Source: an uncultured Lachnospiraceae bacterium (GTDB taxonomy: Bacteria > Bacillota > Clostridia > Lachnospirales > Lachnospiraceae). From it: a DNA stretch of 64,000 bases. Made by a program: the position numbers and the translations under genes. How positions within the stretch are numbered: the stretch's first letter is position 1; every line of letters starts with the position of its first letter. Shown one piece after another: positions 25,523-33,962 of this stretch. The notes under the pieces were generated by a model. The model saw only the letters and a list, made by a program, of their open reading frames with translations, did not search any database and was not told the DNA's origin. Where the stretch lies: assembly GCA_902761585.1 (NCBI GenBank), contig CACWKX010000012.1, forward strand, positions 1 through 64,000, read 5' to 3'.

Positions 25523-25768
25523 ATGCAGACTCAGGTAAAAGCGTGGGGGAACAGCCAGGGAATCAGAATTTCAAAAGAAGTACTTAAGGAGGCTGATGTA
25601 GCTGTTGATGATATACTGGATGTCAAAGTCTCAAATGGAGTGATCATGCTTGTTAAGCCGTTCAGACATAAGACTTTGGAAGAGCGTGCTGCTGCGTATG
25701 ATGGAAGGCTTGATCTTGACGGGGAATTTGACTGGAGGAAACCAGTAGGGAGAGAGACTTGGGAATGA
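25523..25768 (+). CDS. mazE: MazE-like antitoxin (AbrB fold)
   Basis: This is an 81-residue antitoxin and autorepressor. The N-terminal AbrB/MazE DNA-binding fold is clear: QVKAWGNSQGIRISKEVLKEADVAVDDILDVKVSNGVIMLVKP. The acidic tail (YDGRLDLDGEFDW) would bind and block the toxin. GAGGAGGT at 25508-25515 precedes ATG 25523. The stop overlaps the toxin start (ATGA). Confidence 0.88.
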   Translation: MQTQVKAWGNSQGIRISKEVLKEADVAVDDILDVKVSNGVIMLVKPFRHKTLEERAAAYDGRLDLDGEFDWRKPVGRETWE

Positions 25769-26070
25769 AAGAAGGAATCTGTCAGGGAGATCTTCTTAAG
25801 ATTGAAAGAATTAATATGCCGGTGGTGGTTGTAAGTAAGAATTTCTTCAATCAAAGTGGGGAGATTATTGGCTGCCCTGTTTGCAGAGACGGGAAGCCAG
25901 GAGCGCTGCACATCAGGATTGAAACAGAAGAAGTTACGGGATATGTTCATTGTGAGAAAATGGCGCTGCTGGATATGAATATTAGAAGATATTCTAAAGT
26001 AGGCAGCATACATATGTCAGAGATTATTGATATCACGGATGCAATTCAGGGCATTTTTGATTATGTGTGA
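25765..26070 (+). CDS. mazF: MazF/PemK-like endoribonuclease toxin
   Basis: This is a 101-residue toxin predicted to cut mRNA at short motifs. It shows the GDLLKIERINMPVVVVSKNFFNQSGEIIGCPV opening, IRIETEEVTGYVHCEKMALLDMNIRR (usual MazF middle) and a helical end DITDAIQGIFD. It is slightly shorter than typical MazF, and the first strand (QGDLLKI) lacks the usual GEIYWVD wording, so it is a divergent member. It overlaps mazE by four bases. A long-loop stem with a seven-base T-run at about 26078-26116 may end the transcript. The pair sits at the left edge of the AT-rich sugar island. Confidence 0.85.
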   Translation: MKEGICQGDLLKIERINMPVVVVSKNFFNQSGEIIGCPVCRDGKPGALHIRIETEEVTGYVHCEKMALLDMNIRRYSKVGSIHMSEIIDITDAIQGIFDYV

Positions 26071-26141
26071 GCCAAACGCTCGTAGGGCGTTGGAAGGATC
26101 TGCGAGTGTTTTTTTATGTTCCTGGCAAACTTCAGGTCAGG

Positions 26142-26444
26142 TTAAAGGTTCGGATCCTGCACAGGCCGGTGGCAGTCTTCTGTCTGAGACCAGGTTGTCT
26201 GGGCGGAGTCATCAATATTTCGGAACTTGCGGGGGCTGCGGCCATACGTACGGTGGAATTGCTGCGCAGATGATGCAGAGCTTGAGAAGCCACAGGCCGA
26301 TGCAATTTCCCTGATGGGAAGATCAGAGTTTGTGACGAGCTGGCCTGCAACCTTCAGTTGGTAGGACAGGATATAATTTTTGGGGGATGTGCCAAGCTCC
26401 TTCATAAAATGTATATTGTCAATAGGTAATCCTCTATCCATCAT
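26142..26444 (-). pseudogene. Remnant of an AraC family regulator (C-terminal half of the HTH domain)
   Basis: The reading frame encodes KELGTSPKNYILSYQLKVAGQLVTNSDLPIREIASACGFSSSASSAQQFHRTYGRSPRKFR, the second half of an AraC double helix-turn-helix. The sensor domain and first helix-turn-helix are absent. Just upstream on the same strand a short peptide MEKDILSIVSSANELL at about 26500 stops after 19 codons and could be the original start. I read it as a decayed regulator, perhaps the former controller of the sugar unit, since an intact AraC gene now lies inside that unit. Confidence 0.75.
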
Positions 26445-26544
26445 ATCTTAATGAGCAGTTCATTAGCAGATGATACAATAGATAAAATATCTTTCTCCAT
26501 AACGAAGCTCCTTTTTTAGAATCGATAAACTCCATTATAGAAAG

Positions 26545-26623
26545 TTATCCCGACTTTTTGATGTTTTTCCTAAAAGGAAGTGCTTTGCCGCAAAAATTCG
26601 GGATAAGTCAAAAGTCGGAATAA
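26545..26623. repeat. Inverted repeat, about 14-bp arms
   Basis: TTATCCCGACTTTT (26545-26558) matches the reverse complement of AAAAGTCGGAATAA (26610-26623) at 13 of 14 positions. A third copy, CGGGATAA, lies at 26599-26606. It is in a gene-free stretch between the AraC remnant and the solute-binding protein gene. It could be an operator, a mobile-element end or a recombination scar. Confidence 0.75.
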
Positions 26624-26660
26624 GTGGCGTGAGAAAAAGAGTAGAAAATGACAAATAAAG

Positions 26661-26691
26661 AGTGAACATGACATGTACAAACGAGTTCACT
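26661..26691. promoter_or_regulatory. Candidate operator upstream of the sugar ABC operon
   Basis: AGTGAAC (26661-26667) and GTTCACT (26685-26691) form a perfect 7-bp inverted repeat whose copies are 24 bases apart, a spacing suited to a dimeric regulator. It is about 140 bases before the ATG of the binding-protein gene. TATAAT-like sequence follows at about 26742. No good -35 is present, consistent with an activator such as the AraC protein encoded downstream. Confidence 0.45.
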
Positions 26692-26829
26692 ATAAGTATA
26701 TTATGAGTAAAATAACGAAATAAAGAGAAATAATGAGTCTATATAATGCTATATTATAGAATATTTAAACAGAACTTTCATTTGTGTTTGGCATTAACGC
26801 CGAATAGAAACAAACAAAGGAGGAAAAAT

Positions 26830-28149
26830 ATGAACAAGAAAATGATCAGCGGGATCCTCACAGCAACCCTTATCGCAGGGGTGATCGCACCTGCGGCAGT
26901 TGCATCTGAAACAGAGGGAGGGGCAACGAGTGATTTAAAGGGTGAGTTCTCACTCTTCCACTTTATGGAGGAAGATGGTGGCGGAACGTCCAAGGCTTTC
27001 TGGAACGCAGCGAACAAGTTTATGGAAGAGAATCCGAATGTCAAGATAGATTTCGAATTCACTGACTCGGATAATTATCAGGAAAAGCTTACAACGAAGA
27101 TGGCTGGTAACGAGCTGGGGGATGTGTGGTTAACGAAAGGAGATATGCTTCCTACGTTCGCAGACGGTGGACTGATTCAACCGGCAGATAAATTGATCGA
27201 TCAGGATCAGGGGTGGCGTGACAGCTATATTGACGGTGCATTTACAGACTGCACATTTGATGGTACAGAATGGGGCGTTCCGTTCCAGATGCAGGCGAAC
27301 TGCATTGGAATTTACAACAAGGACATATTTGATGAAGTGGGCATTGATGGTTGGCCGGAGACTTTTACGGAGTTGGAGGAAGATTGCAAGAAACTTAAGG
27401 ATGCAGGTTATATCCCGATTGCCATGGGCAACAAAGATCAGTGGCTTGCTGAGTCAGCCGTGTTTAACACATTCGCATACCGCTACATTGACCAAGATTG
27501 GTTTGATTCGCTGTCACAGGGTAAAGGAGCAAAATTTACAGACGATCAGTTTGTGAAGGCTCTGACCGATTTCCAGTCTCTTGCACAGTATTTCAATGAA
27601 GACATGAATGCCATCAATCAGGATGAGATGTTCTCCCTGTACTACAATAAGAAGGCGGCTATGTTTTTCGATGGTGCGTGGTCGATTGGTACGATGATTC
27701 AGAATGCACCGGCCGATGTTCTTTCTGCAACGCACTGCGGGCTGATGCCTGCGGTTGAGGGTGAACCAGGAACCAAGGAAGACACCGCATCTGGAGCAGG
27801 ATGGAATTATGTGATCAGCTCGAACCTCGAAGGTGACGATCTGGCTGCAGCACTTGCATTCCTGAAGGCTGTCACAACAGGTGATTATGCGGGAGATGCA
27901 TTGAATCAGGGATTTATCTCATCGGGTAAGGTAGCAGATGATTTTGATATGTCCAGCCTGCAGCCACTGTTTGCAGAATATTATAATCTGGCAAAGACAA
28001 TGAAGAATCATACAATCTTTGACTGTGCCCTTCCTGCAGAGATTGGATCCGGTGCACTTTATGCAGACACACAGCAGTTGATTGCAGGGACCATGACGCC
28101 AGAGCAAATGGCAGAAGACTGCCAGAATGTTCTTGATGAAAGTCGATGA
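26830..28149 (+). CDS. Extracellular sugar-binding protein (ABC importer, family 1)
   Basis: This is a 439-residue solute-binding protein. The signal peptide is MNKKMISGILTATLIAGVIAPAAVAS with a type I cleavage site after AVA (about residue 25). There is no Cys for lipid attachment, although Gram-positive binding proteins are normally lipoproteins. The mature part has the family pattern ...FWNAANKFMEENPNVKIDFEFTDSDNYQEKLTTKMAGNELGDVW and GVPFQMQANCIGIYNKDIFDEVGI, then AAMFFDGAWSIGTM. AAAGGAGG precedes ATG 26830. Two permease genes follow. No ATPase gene is in the unit, so a shared MsmK/UgpC-type ATPase elsewhere must power it. The sugar is not known, but the downstream enzymes suggest a fucose- or altrose-type sugar or its glycoside. 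Confidence 0.92.
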   Translation: MNKKMISGILTATLIAGVIAPAAVASETEGGATSDLKGEFSLFHFMEEDGGGTSKAFWNAANKFMEENPNVKIDFEFTDSDNYQEKLTTKMAGNELGDVWLTKGDMLPTFADGGLIQPADKLIDQDQGWRDSYIDGAFTDCTFDGTEWGVPFQMQANCIGIYNKDIFDEVGIDGWPETFTELEEDCKKLKDAGYIPIAMGNKDQWLAESAVFNTFAYRYIDQDWFDSLSQGKGAKFTDDQFVKALTDFQSLAQYFNEDMNAINQDEMFSLYYNKKAAMFFDGAWSIGTMIQNAPADVLSATHCGLMPAVEGEPGTKEDTASGAGWNYVISSNLEGDDLAAALAFLKAVTTGDYAGDALNQGFISSGKVADDFDMSSLQPLFAEYYNLAKTMKNHTIFDCALPAEIGSGALYADTQQLIAGTMTPEQMAEDCQNVLDESR

Positions 28150-28242
28150 GAAGAACATGTAAATCAGATCTGATTACATGTGATGGACGGAAGAACAGAG
28201 AATATGTAAAGAGATTCCGATAGTGTAATCATTGTCGGTTGA

Positions 28243-28284
28243 AAAGGGCACGTATATGCAGAACCATGCATGGATGTGCCCTTT
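28243..28284 (+). other. Stem-loop between binding-protein and permease genes
   Basis: AAAGGGCAC (28243-28251) pairs perfectly with GTGCCCTTT (28276-28284). The GGAGG for the permease follows directly, so the stem ends next to the ribosome site. Such stems commonly protect the abundant binding-protein transcript and lower permease expression. A second near-palindrome (TCAGATCTGA within a longer arm) lies at about 28157-28181. Confidence 0.65.
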
Positions 28285-28297
28285 CTTGGAGGTTGGG

Positions 28298-29194
28298 ATG
28301 AACACGAGAGAGATCAGAACAAAGAAGCAGAAAATCTTCATATACATACTTGTTCTGATTCCCTTTATTGCATTTGTTTCTGTAATGATCGGACCGTTGG
28401 CCAATTCTGTTTATTACAGTCTGACGAAGTGGAAGGGAGTCGGCTTACCAAAATTTATCGGTTTTGCAAATTATATCAAATTGTTTAAGACTGCAGATTT
28501 CTGGCTTGTGGTCGGCAATACCTTATATTTGACTTTGGTGTGTACCCTCGGGCAGGTTGGAATCGCGTTGGTCATTTGTTTTCTGATGACGATCCGCCGG
28601 CTGCGCTTTAAAACATTTCACCGGGCAGTTATCTTCTTCCCAGTGGTAATGGCTCCGATTGTTGTCGGTTATGTATGGAGATTTATCTACAATGGGGACA
28701 ATGGATTGCTCAATGCATTCCTGCGTGCGACCGGACAATCCAGATTGATGAAAAACTGGCTAGGAGATCCTTCCATTGTTCTGAGATCGGTGTCTGTGCC
28801 GGTAATCTGGCAATATATCGGACTGTACATGGTCATCATGCTAAGTGCAGTCGCGGCCATTCCTGAAGAAATTTTTGAAAGTGCGGAACTGGATGGATGC
28901 ACAGGTTTTAAAAAATCGATTTATATTACGCTGCCCATGATCTGGGACTCGTTTAAGATCTGCATCATTCTGTGTGCTTCCGGAACGATGAAGATTTACG
29001 ATCATCTGGTGGCTCTTACAAACGGAGGCCCAGGACGATCATCTGAATCGATGGCAATGTACTGTTACGAATATACATTCAGGTATGGAAACTTTGGAAT
29101 GGGAGCTGCAATTGCCGTAGCGATTCTGGTTTTTGCATTCGCAATAGCCGGAACATTGCAGTTTGTCATGACGAGAAGGAAGATATACGAATGA
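28298..29194 (+). CDS. Sugar ABC transporter permease (MalF/UgpA type)
   Basis: This is a 298-residue membrane protein with six predicted helices. The EAA loop is EEIFESAELDGCTGFKKSIYITLPMIWDSF, which docks on the ATPase; NGGPGRSSESMAMYCYEYTFRYGNFGMGAA is typical of the C-terminal part. GGAGGTTGGG precedes ATG 28298. The longer frame to 28232 covers the stem-loop and is not needed. The gene overlaps the next permease by four bases. Confidence 0.92.
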   Translation: MNTREIRTKKQKIFIYILVLIPFIAFVSVMIGPLANSVYYSLTKWKGVGLPKFIGFANYIKLFKTADFWLVVGNTLYLTLVCTLGQVGIALVICFLMTIRRLRFKTFHRAVIFFPVVMAPIVVGYVWRFIYNGDNGLLNAFLRATGQSRLMKNWLGDPSIVLRSVSVPVIWQYIGLYMVIMLSAVAAIPEEIFESAELDGCTGFKKSIYITLPMIWDSFKICIILCASGTMKIYDHLVALTNGGPGRSSESMAMYCYEYTFRYGNFGMGAAIAVAILVFAFAIAGTLQFVMTRRKIYE

Positions 29195-30030
29195 GTAAGA
29201 AAAAAGCCAAGAATGCAGGATGGAATCTTCTTGTAAACATCCCGATTATGTTTTTGTCGCTGTCATGTATCTACCCGGTGGTCTGGCTTATATACTCTTC
29301 GCTCAAGACAGACCAGGAGTTTGCAGTCAATCCCATGTCACTTCCACTGCATCCGATGTTTAGCAACTATGTGGAGGCGTTCAAAAAAGCCCATTTTGGA
29401 ACGTTTTTATTCAATACAGCTTATAACAGCATTGTGTCACTAATCCTTGTTCTCTTTATTTCATTTATTATGGGGTATCTTCTCTCCAGATATAGATTTA
29501 AGGGAAGAGGAATCATATTTGGATTGCTTCTTGCGTCGATGATGATTCCGATCTATGCACTGATTGTGCCAATTTTCATCCAGGAGAAAAAACTCGGAAT
29601 TCTGAATACAAGAGTCTCATTGATTCCGGTATATGTGATGATGGAACTGCCGACGTCTGTTTTTCTGATTGATGGGTACTTGAAAGGACTCTCCACGGAA
29701 CTGGAAGATGCGGCGGCAATTGATGGGGCAAACCTCTGGCAGGCCATGTGGAAGGTTATTTTCCCGATCTGCAAGCCAATCATTTCAACGGTTGTTATTC
29801 TGACCTTCATGCACGTATGGAATGAGTTCGCGTTTGCGCAGGTTCTGATCAGCAAAGAGGAGCTGAAAACCATCCAGATTGGTCTGACGTATTTCACATC
29901 CCAGTACATGAAGAGTTATACCTTGCTTCTTTCCGGTCTGGCGATGGCAACATTTCCGGTACTGGTGATTTATCTTTTCTTCTATAACCAGATTATGCAT
30001 GGGATGATGGCAGGAGCAGTCAAAGGATAA
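29191..30030 (+). CDS. Sugar ABC transporter permease (MalG/UgpE type)
   Basis: This is a 279-residue membrane protein, the second half of the transport channel. Six helices are predicted; the EAA loop is TELEDAAAIDGANLWQAMWKVIFPICKP, and the end TFPVLVIYLFFYNQIMHGMMAGAVKG is the family's hallmark. The ATGA overlap with the first permease shows translational coupling. Confidence 0.93.
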   Translation: MSKKKAKNAGWNLLVNIPIMFLSLSCIYPVVWLIYSSLKTDQEFAVNPMSLPLHPMFSNYVEAFKKAHFGTFLFNTAYNSIVSLILVLFISFIMGYLLSRYRFKGRGIIFGLLLASMMIPIYALIVPIFIQEKKLGILNTRVSLIPVYVMMELPTSVFLIDGYLKGLSTELEDAAAIDGANLWQAMWKVIFPICKPIISTVVILTFMHVWNEFAFAQVLISKEELKTIQIGLTYFTSQYMKSYTLLLSGLAMATFPVLVIYLFFYNQIMHGMMAGAVKG

Positions 30031-30040
30031 GGAGAGAAAA

Positions 30041-30970
30041 TTGTTGACCTACGAAGAAATCAGAGACATCGATCCTTATATTCGGATGATGAGGGTAAAG
30101 AAAACCTATGGTCTTACTGGGAAGTGGAGAGACCTGGATCATGTTTTCACGTATCTTGTCTCAGGAAGTGCTGATTTTATTATCGGAGGCGTAAGTCATA
30201 CTCTGACAGCCGGGGATGTCATCCTTTTTCCTCCATTGCTCACCCATATGATCATACAGCGGGATCAGCAGCTTCTGACGCAGTATATTTTTCACTTTGA
30301 TTTCTATGAGGATAAGCGAAGAACTGCTATTCCGAATCACGATATTCTCGGAAGCAAGGATGAGAACATCGTACCGCAGAAGGAACTTCTAATGAAGAAC
30401 GAGGCGGTGATTTCTCACTTCTGCGAGGAATTGAGACAGGAGTTTATGCATCAATATCTACTGATGCGCGCGGAGTTTATGGAACACAGAGAAGGGAGAG
30501 AGTATTTTCTCAAGCAGTATTGCCGGATGATTCTAGCCATGACACTGCGCTCTGCAGAGCCGGAAAAGATGGACCAATTGAAAAACAAAAAGGCTTGGGC
30601 ACTTGTGGAAAAGACGGTCAATTTTCTGAATTCAGTACCGGTGGATGAAGAGTTAAGCAACGATGAAATCGCATTTCATATTGGAGTTTCACCAAATTAT
30701 CTTACGAAGAGCTTCAGTGCATGCCTGGGGGTATCGCTGCATCAGTACATTATTATGATGCGAATGGAGAAAGCGCAGAAACTTCTCTTGAATGGAAAGG
30801 AGAATATAACAGAGGTCGCACAGAAGTTGGGATATTCGAACATATTTGTATTTAGTAAGGCATTCAAGAGATATTCAGGCGTCAGTCCAAGTTATTTCAT
30901 TGAACACACGGTAAACATCGAACAGGAAAACATGAGTATGTTTAATCATGACAACAAAGAGGTTAACTGA
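30041..30970 (+). CDS. AraC family regulator of the sugar island
   Basis: This is a 309-residue regulator. The N-terminal cupin (VFTYLVSGSADFIIGGVSHTLTAGDVILFPP) would sense a sugar. The C-terminal helix-turn-helix pair runs from about 200: LSNDEIAFHIGVSPNYLTKSFSACLGVSLHQYIIMMRMEKAQKLL, then ITEVAQKLGYSNIFVFSKAFKRYSGVSPSYF. The start is TTG 30041, after AAGGAGAGAA and ten bases past the permease stop; no ATG is available nearby. Its place within the operon suggests autoregulation and control of the upstream operator. Confidence 0.9.
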   Translation: MLTYEEIRDIDPYIRMMRVKKTYGLTGKWRDLDHVFTYLVSGSADFIIGGVSHTLTAGDVILFPPLLTHMIIQRDQQLLTQYIFHFDFYEDKRRTAIPNHDILGSKDENIVPQKELLMKNEAVISHFCEELRQEFMHQYLLMRAEFMEHREGREYFLKQYCRMILAMTLRSAEPEKMDQLKNKKAWALVEKTVNFLNSVPVDEELSNDEIAFHIGVSPNYLTKSFSACLGVSLHQYIIMMRMEKAQKLLLNGKENITEVAQKLGYSNIFVFSKAFKRYSGVSPSYFIEHTVNIEQENMSMFNHDNKEVN

Positions 30971-30973
30971 CAT

Positions 30974-33016
30974 ATGTGGACAGACGGAAATTACAGAAGA
31001 AATCTGATGGACATGCACATAGCAGATGACAATCCGGTTTACTTGAGTCATCTAAATACGGAAGAGTATGTGGATGCGTTAAAAGATGCTGGTATTCAGA
31101 CAGCGATGGTTAAGGCAAAACCACATACTGGCTTGTGTTATTATCCAACCAGAATCGGAGAGATGCATAAAAATCTGAAAGGATATAATTTCTTCGGAGA
31201 CATGGTTCAGAAGTGCCATGAAAAAGGAATCAAGGTTGTTGCATATTATTCGCAGATATTTGATAACTGGGCATACGAGCACCATTTGTCATGGCGGATG
31301 ATCTGTGCGGATGGAAAATGCTTCAGGGAATACAGAAATCTATCAAATTTCCGAACAGGAAGATATGGTATTGTTTGCCCGAACAATCCGGAGTATCGGG
31401 AATATGTCCGTGAGAGCCTTCAGGAATTATGCCAGAATTATGAATTCGATGGAATATTTCTTGATATGCCGTTCTGGCCGGATATCTGTTTCTGCCCTTC
31501 CTGCCGTGAAAGATATTTCAAAGAGACAGGAAACGAACTGCCGCGCATGATCGACTGGAACAACCCGGATTTTCTGGAATATGCATACCGGAGAGATCAG
31601 TGGATGACAGATTTTGCCAAGGCATCTACACAAGCGGTGAAAGAAATACGTCCGAATGTAATAGTGGAACATCAGTTTTCAAGGATCACAATGCCGTGGT
31701 CCGATGGCGTTTCTGAAGAGCTGATGGATGCGTCAGATGTAGCAAGCGGTGATTATTATGGCGGTTTTTTGCAGCAGACATTCATAAATAAATATTATCA
31801 GAATATCTCTCCTCGTCTCCCATTTGTTTACCATACTTCGCGGTGCGACCCCGAATTGACTTATCATACGACAACAAAAACTAGGGATGAGCTGTTTCTT
31901 CATGTAATCACGGCACTGGTTCATAATGGGGCATTCCTGCTGGTAGATGCCATCAATCCGGATGGCTCTATTGTTCCTGATGTCTATCACAGGACAATGA
32001 AGGAAGTATACCAGAAAACTTCACAGTATGAGCCGTATGTCGGCGGGAAGATGATACATGATGTCTCCATCTGGTTGGCATCTCATGCTAAATACTCACC
32101 GGATGAGACAGGGAAAAAGATAAGTGAACATCTGCGCGAACCTGGCGTGTATCTGGATGCGCCGGTATCTGCAGCGTCCATACTGAGGGCAGAAAACATT
32201 CCGTTTTCTGTTATTGGATCTAGGAATATTGCAGACGATCCATCAAAAGTACTGATCCTTTCTCATGTTTCCCATATCCGTGCGGAAGAGATGGATGCAA
32301 TTGAAAGGTATATTCTGAGAGGTGGAAATCTTCTGATCAGTGGGCCGATCGGATGCAAACGTCTGCAGAAGCTTCTCGGAGTCAGCGTAACTGGGCGTAC
32401 GGAGCATACTTTTACCTATATGAGTCCGACGGAAGCAGGAATGCAGTACTTTGAAGGATTCAGTCATCTAGCTCCGTTGACAGTTCCAATGAGGCAGACA
32501 ACAGTTGAGATTGAGGACCCGACAGATCAGACCATACTGGCAACGCTAACGCTGCCATATACAATGACTGGGACTGATCAGTTTGCGGCGATTCATTCAA
32601 ACCCGCCCGGAATTTATACGGATCACCCTGCCGCCATCGAGAAGAAACTCGGACATGGCTGTATCATATGGACGGCGGCTCCGATCGAACTTTCGAAACC
32701 CTATATGAGCAGGCTGGTTTTCTTGAGGATGGTTAAAAAACTTGCCGGAAGTCTGTCACTGGAATCGGACGCTCCGAAATATGTGGAAACGCTTCACTGG
32801 ATGAAAGAAGGAAAGGACTATCTGGCAGTGATCAATGAACAGGAGGAGCCACCGGTTGTTCCTGTTGATCATATTCATATCACCATACCGACTGTATGCG
32901 TAAAAGCTGTGAGTCTGCCGGAAGGAGAGGAACTTCCGTGTGAGGCATCGGACGGAAAGATGACGATTACCATACCTCATCTTGAAATTGTAAAAATGAT
33001 TAGACTTCAGAATTAA
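30974..33016 (+). CDS. Putative glycoside hydrolase: TIM barrel plus amidotransferase-like domain
   Basis: This is a 680-residue cytoplasmic protein (no signal peptide). Residues 1-330 look like the hypothetical glycosyl hydrolase 6 type barrel. They hold the motif FDGIFLDMPFWPDICFCPSCRERYF, with likely catalytic or binding Asp residues and a CxxC pair, then WSDG and HNGAFLLVDAINPDGS. Residues about 360-560 resemble the beta-galactosidase trimerisation (glutamine-amidotransferase-like) fold, with VLILSHVSHIRAEEMDAIERYILRGGNLLISG and GCIIWTAAPIE. Proteins of this architecture are sometimes labelled alpha-L-fucosidase, but specificity is unknown. It starts four bases after the AraC gene and precedes the epimerase and isomerase, so it probably releases the monosaccharide they use. 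Confidence 0.72.
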   Translation: MWTDGNYRRNLMDMHIADDNPVYLSHLNTEEYVDALKDAGIQTAMVKAKPHTGLCYYPTRIGEMHKNLKGYNFFGDMVQKCHEKGIKVVAYYSQIFDNWAYEHHLSWRMICADGKCFREYRNLSNFRTGRYGIVCPNNPEYREYVRESLQELCQNYEFDGIFLDMPFWPDICFCPSCRERYFKETGNELPRMIDWNNPDFLEYAYRRDQWMTDFAKASTQAVKEIRPNVIVEHQFSRITMPWSDGVSEELMDASDVASGDYYGGFLQQTFINKYYQNISPRLPFVYHTSRCDPELTYHTTTKTRDELFLHVITALVHNGAFLLVDAINPDGSIVPDVYHRTMKEVYQKTSQYEPYVGGKMIHDVSIWLASHAKYSPDETGKKISEHLREPGVYLDAPVSAASILRAENIPFSVIGSRNIADDPSKVLILSHVSHIRAEEMDAIERYILRGGNLLISGPIGCKRLQKLLGVSVTGRTEHTFTYMSPTEAGMQYFEGFSHLAPLTVPMRQTTVEIEDPTDQTILATLTLPYTMTGTDQFAAIHSNPPGIYTDHPAAIEKKLGHGCIIWTAAPIELSKPYMSRLVFLRMVKKLAGSLSLESDAPKYVETLHWMKEGKDYLAVINEQEEPPVVPVDHIHITIPTVCVKAVSLPEGEELPCEASDGKMTITIPHLEIVKMIRLQN

Positions 33017-33037
33017 ACTTGTTCGGAAGGGGAGCAC

Positions 33038-33940
33038 ATGAGATACGGGATATATTTTGCTTATTGGGAGAAGGAATGGAACTGCGACCAGACGAAGTAT
33101 GTGAAAAAGGTAAAGAAGCTCGGATTTGATACGCTTGAAATATCCTGCGCCATTCTGAAACGGATGTCAGATGAACAACTGCGCGAATTCAGACGTATGG
33201 CTGAAGATGAAGGGGTGGTGCTGACTGCTGGATATGGGCCAGGGGCTTCTGAAAACCTCGGAAGTCAGGATCCTAATATACAGAAACATGCCATTGCATT
33301 TTATTCTGATCTTCTTCGAAAACTTGAAATATTGAATATTCATACGATCGGAGGAGGAATCTATTCTTACTGGCCGGTTGATTATTCAAAACAAATTGAC
33401 AAAGAAGGGGACTGGGCAGCGAGTGTGCGAAATGTCCGGATTGTCGGAAAAGAAGCCTTTGACAGGGGAATCGATTTCTGCCTTGAAGTGCTGAATCGAT
33501 TCGAGGGATACCTGCTGAATACATGTGAGGAGTGCAAAAGGTTTGTAGATCAAGTAGATATACCCTCTGTTAAGATCATGCTGGACACTTTCCACATGAA
33601 TATTGAAGAAGACGATATGTGCGGCGCAATACGCCTCGCAGGAAAGCAGCTCGGGCATTTTCATGTAGGGGAAAATAACCGCAGGCTTCCAGGAAAAGGT
33701 GGACTGGACTGGTATCGGATTGGTGAAGCACTCAGGGATATTGGCTACGACAAAACGGTGGTGATGGAGCCCTTTGTTCAGATGGGAGGGACTGTCGGTT
33801 CAGATATTAAGATCTGGCGAGATTTGAGTCATCATGCCGATGAAAACAGACTGGATACAGATGCGAAGAATTCTGTCGCGTACCTTCGCTATGTGTTTAG
33901 TGGACCTTATTCAGACTACAGCAGATCATATAAGGCTTGA
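33038..33940 (+). CDS. D-allulose/D-tagatose 3-epimerase
   Basis: This is a 300-residue metal-dependent epimerase of ketohexoses (D-allulose to D-fructose, D-tagatose to D-sorbose, and some 6-deoxy ketoses). The four metal and catalytic residues are at Glu150 (LEVLNRFE), Asp183 (MLDTFHMN), His209 (FHVGENNR) and Glu244 (VMEPFVQMGGTVGS), the same numbers as in the characterised clostridial enzymes as I recall them. MRYGIYFAYWEKEWN is the family's usual start. GGAAGGGGAGC precedes ATG 33038. It lies between the hydrolase and fucI. Confidence 0.9.
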   Translation: MRYGIYFAYWEKEWNCDQTKYVKKVKKLGFDTLEISCAILKRMSDEQLREFRRMAEDEGVVLTAGYGPGASENLGSQDPNIQKHAIAFYSDLLRKLEILNIHTIGGGIYSYWPVDYSKQIDKEGDWAASVRNVRIVGKEAFDRGIDFCLEVLNRFEGYLLNTCEECKRFVDQVDIPSVKIMLDTFHMNIEEDDMCGAIRLAGKQLGHFHVGENNRRLPGKGGLDWYRIGEALRDIGYDKTVVMEPFVQMGGTVGSDIKIWRDLSHHADENRLDTDAKNSVAYLRYVFSGPYSDYSRSYKA

Positions 33941-33962
33941 CTGGAAAGCGAGGTGACAGGGG

